Assembly: GCA_002491165.1 (NCBI GenBank)
Contig: DKVK01000052.1
Location: forward strand, 1 to 8,437
Reading direction: 5' to 3'
DNA: 8,437 bases
From: Porphyromonadaceae bacterium UBA7180
Lineage (GTDB): Bacteria > Bacteroidota > Bacteroidia > Bacteroidales > Muribaculaceae
Part shown: piece by piece, positions 8,163 through 8,437 of the stretch
How the letters are laid out: every line of letters starts with the position of its first letter
Position numbering within the stretch: position 1 is the first letter of the stretch
Program-made: the position numbers and the translations under genes
Notes under the pieces: model-generated
Databases searched by the model: none
What the model saw: only the letters and a program-made list of their open reading frames with translations
Told to the model about the DNA's origin: nothing

Positions 8163-8180
8163 GCCTGCGTAACCCCCTCC
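8163..8180 (+). repeat. Left copy of a repeat flanking the secA terminator
   Basis: GCCTGCGTAACCCCCTCC is nearly identical to the sequence at 8219-8237, with one substitution and one inserted base. The two copies sit on either side of the terminator hairpin in the same orientation. Confidence 0.6.
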
Positions 8181-8189
8181 CAAAATATA

Positions 8190-8214
8190 GGCAGCCCACC
8201 GCGGGCTGCCTTTT
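8190..8214 (+). terminator. Intrinsic terminator of secA
   Basis: GGCAGCCC (8190-8197) pairs perfectly with GGGCTGCC (8203-8210) across a five-base loop, and TTTT follows immediately. It lies 68 bases after the secA stop. The preceding bases CAAAATAT also give a short U-rich run on the opposite strand, so weak bidirectional use is possible. Confidence 0.85.
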
Positions 8215-8218
8215 CCAT

Positions 8219-8237
8219 GCCTGCGCAACCCCCATCC
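8219..8237 (+). repeat. Right copy of a repeat flanking the secA terminator
   Basis: GCCTGCGCAACCCCCATCC is the partner of the copy at 8163-8180 and follows the terminator T tract by four bases. Confidence 0.6.
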
Positions 8238-8266
8238 GCCCTCATAGTACTCATAGCTCTCCCATA

Positions 8267-8292
8267 AAAAGCGCCTCCTCGGGGGAGCTTTT
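8267..8292. terminator. Possible bidirectional hairpin terminator
   Basis: AAAAGCGCCTCC (8267-8278) pairs with GGGGGAGCTTTT (8281-8292), with one G-A mismatch at 8273/8286, one G-U pair, and a likely CTCG tetraloop closed by C8277-G8282. The A run on one side and T run on the other give a U tract on either transcribed strand. It could back up the secA terminator or end a leftward transcript, although no leftward gene is visible. Confidence 0.45.
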
Positions 8293-8372
8293 GTGACTTC
8301 TGAAGTTCGAAAAGCGGACGCTGTGCATCCGTGCTGAATGGTTTGTTGGTATCCATGCCAAAGAGGCCGTTC

Positions 8373-8403
8373 TTGCGGTAGTTTTCCTGGGGCGCTAACT
8401 TTG
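8373..8403 (+). promoter_or_regulatory. Bacteroidota-type promoter reading out of the window
   Basis: TTG at 8373-8375 and a perfect -7 box TAACTTTG at 8396-8403 are separated by 20 bases, matching the Bacteroidota housekeeping promoter. Transcription should begin about 8409-8411 and run rightward into a gene beyond the window. GGGCGC (8390-8395) and GCGCTC (8403-8408) can pair around the -7 box, including one G-U pair. Confidence 0.65.
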
Positions 8404-8437
8404 CGCTCAAAAAAGGGGACATTGCCAAACTTCCGTG

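Larger units (their letters stand above)
8123..8437. other. Intergenic region downstream of secA
   Basis: This 315-base stretch holds no credible gene. It contains, in order, a tandem-like pair AATATGGAACGC / AATATGGAGCGC (8125-8136 and 8141-8152), the secA terminator flanked by a near-identical repeat, a second hairpin at 8267-8292, the short palindrome ACTTCTGAAGT (8296-8306), and a rightward promoter at 8373-8403. Open frames across it run through the hairpins on both strands and lack any recognisable protein motif. Confidence 0.7.

Noticed and set aside
8144..8296. A 50-codon + strand frame starting at ATG 8144
   Set aside because: It crosses the strong secA terminator and both repeat copies, and its translation is low in information and Pro/Ser-rich. 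It is more likely chance.
8081..8428. A 115-codon open frame on the - strand reaching the intergenic region
   Set aside because: It runs through both hairpins and into the zinc-motif codons of secA, has no leftward promoter that I can see, and shows no known motif. The part at 8240-8428 is outside any gene, so a remnant cannot be fully excluded.

Overview
The window is a GC-rich stretch of a Bacteroidota chromosome. I would place it in Bacteroidales, and a Muribaculaceae-like gut lineage is plausible but not proven. The evidence is a SecA of 1164 residues with insertions like those of Bacteroidota SecA, a DUF4105/Lnb-type lipoprotein acyltransferase, and Bacteroidota-type promoters with a TAnnTTTG -7 box instead of sigma70 hexamers. 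Five genes fill positions 55-8122, all on the + strand. I see no mobile element, CRISPR array, tRNA or rRNA.

Positions 55-4546 look like one co-transcribed unit: xseA (exonuclease VII large subunit), xseB (small subunit), a signal-peptide plus five-TM-helix Lnb-family protein, and a secreted protein with the alkaline phosphatase superfamily fold. xseA/xseB and xseB/lnb each overlap by ATGA, and the phosphatase-like gene starts three bases after the lnb stop. The first pair forms the two-subunit ExoVII nuclease. The next two genes encode cell-envelope proteins. The phosphatase-like protein keeps the fold signature, but nearly all catalytic and zinc-binding positions seem replaced, so it looks like a pseudoenzyme. 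It is the most unusual gene here.

An 81-bp AT-rich gap (4547-4627) follows. It carries a clear Bacteroidota promoter for secA. The -7 box lies in the loop of a perfect 8-bp inverted repeat followed by a T tract, so the site could be the secA promoter and also the terminator or operator of the upstream operon. secA (4628-8122) encodes the ATPase motor of Sec export, which handles the precursors of lipoproteins and of the two envelope proteins encoded upstream.

The last 315 bases (8123-8437) contain no credible gene. They hold a strong intrinsic terminator for secA flanked by a near-identical 18/19-base repeat, a second hairpin that could work in both directions, and a second textbook promoter reading rightward out of the window, also with its -7 box in the loop of an inverted repeat.
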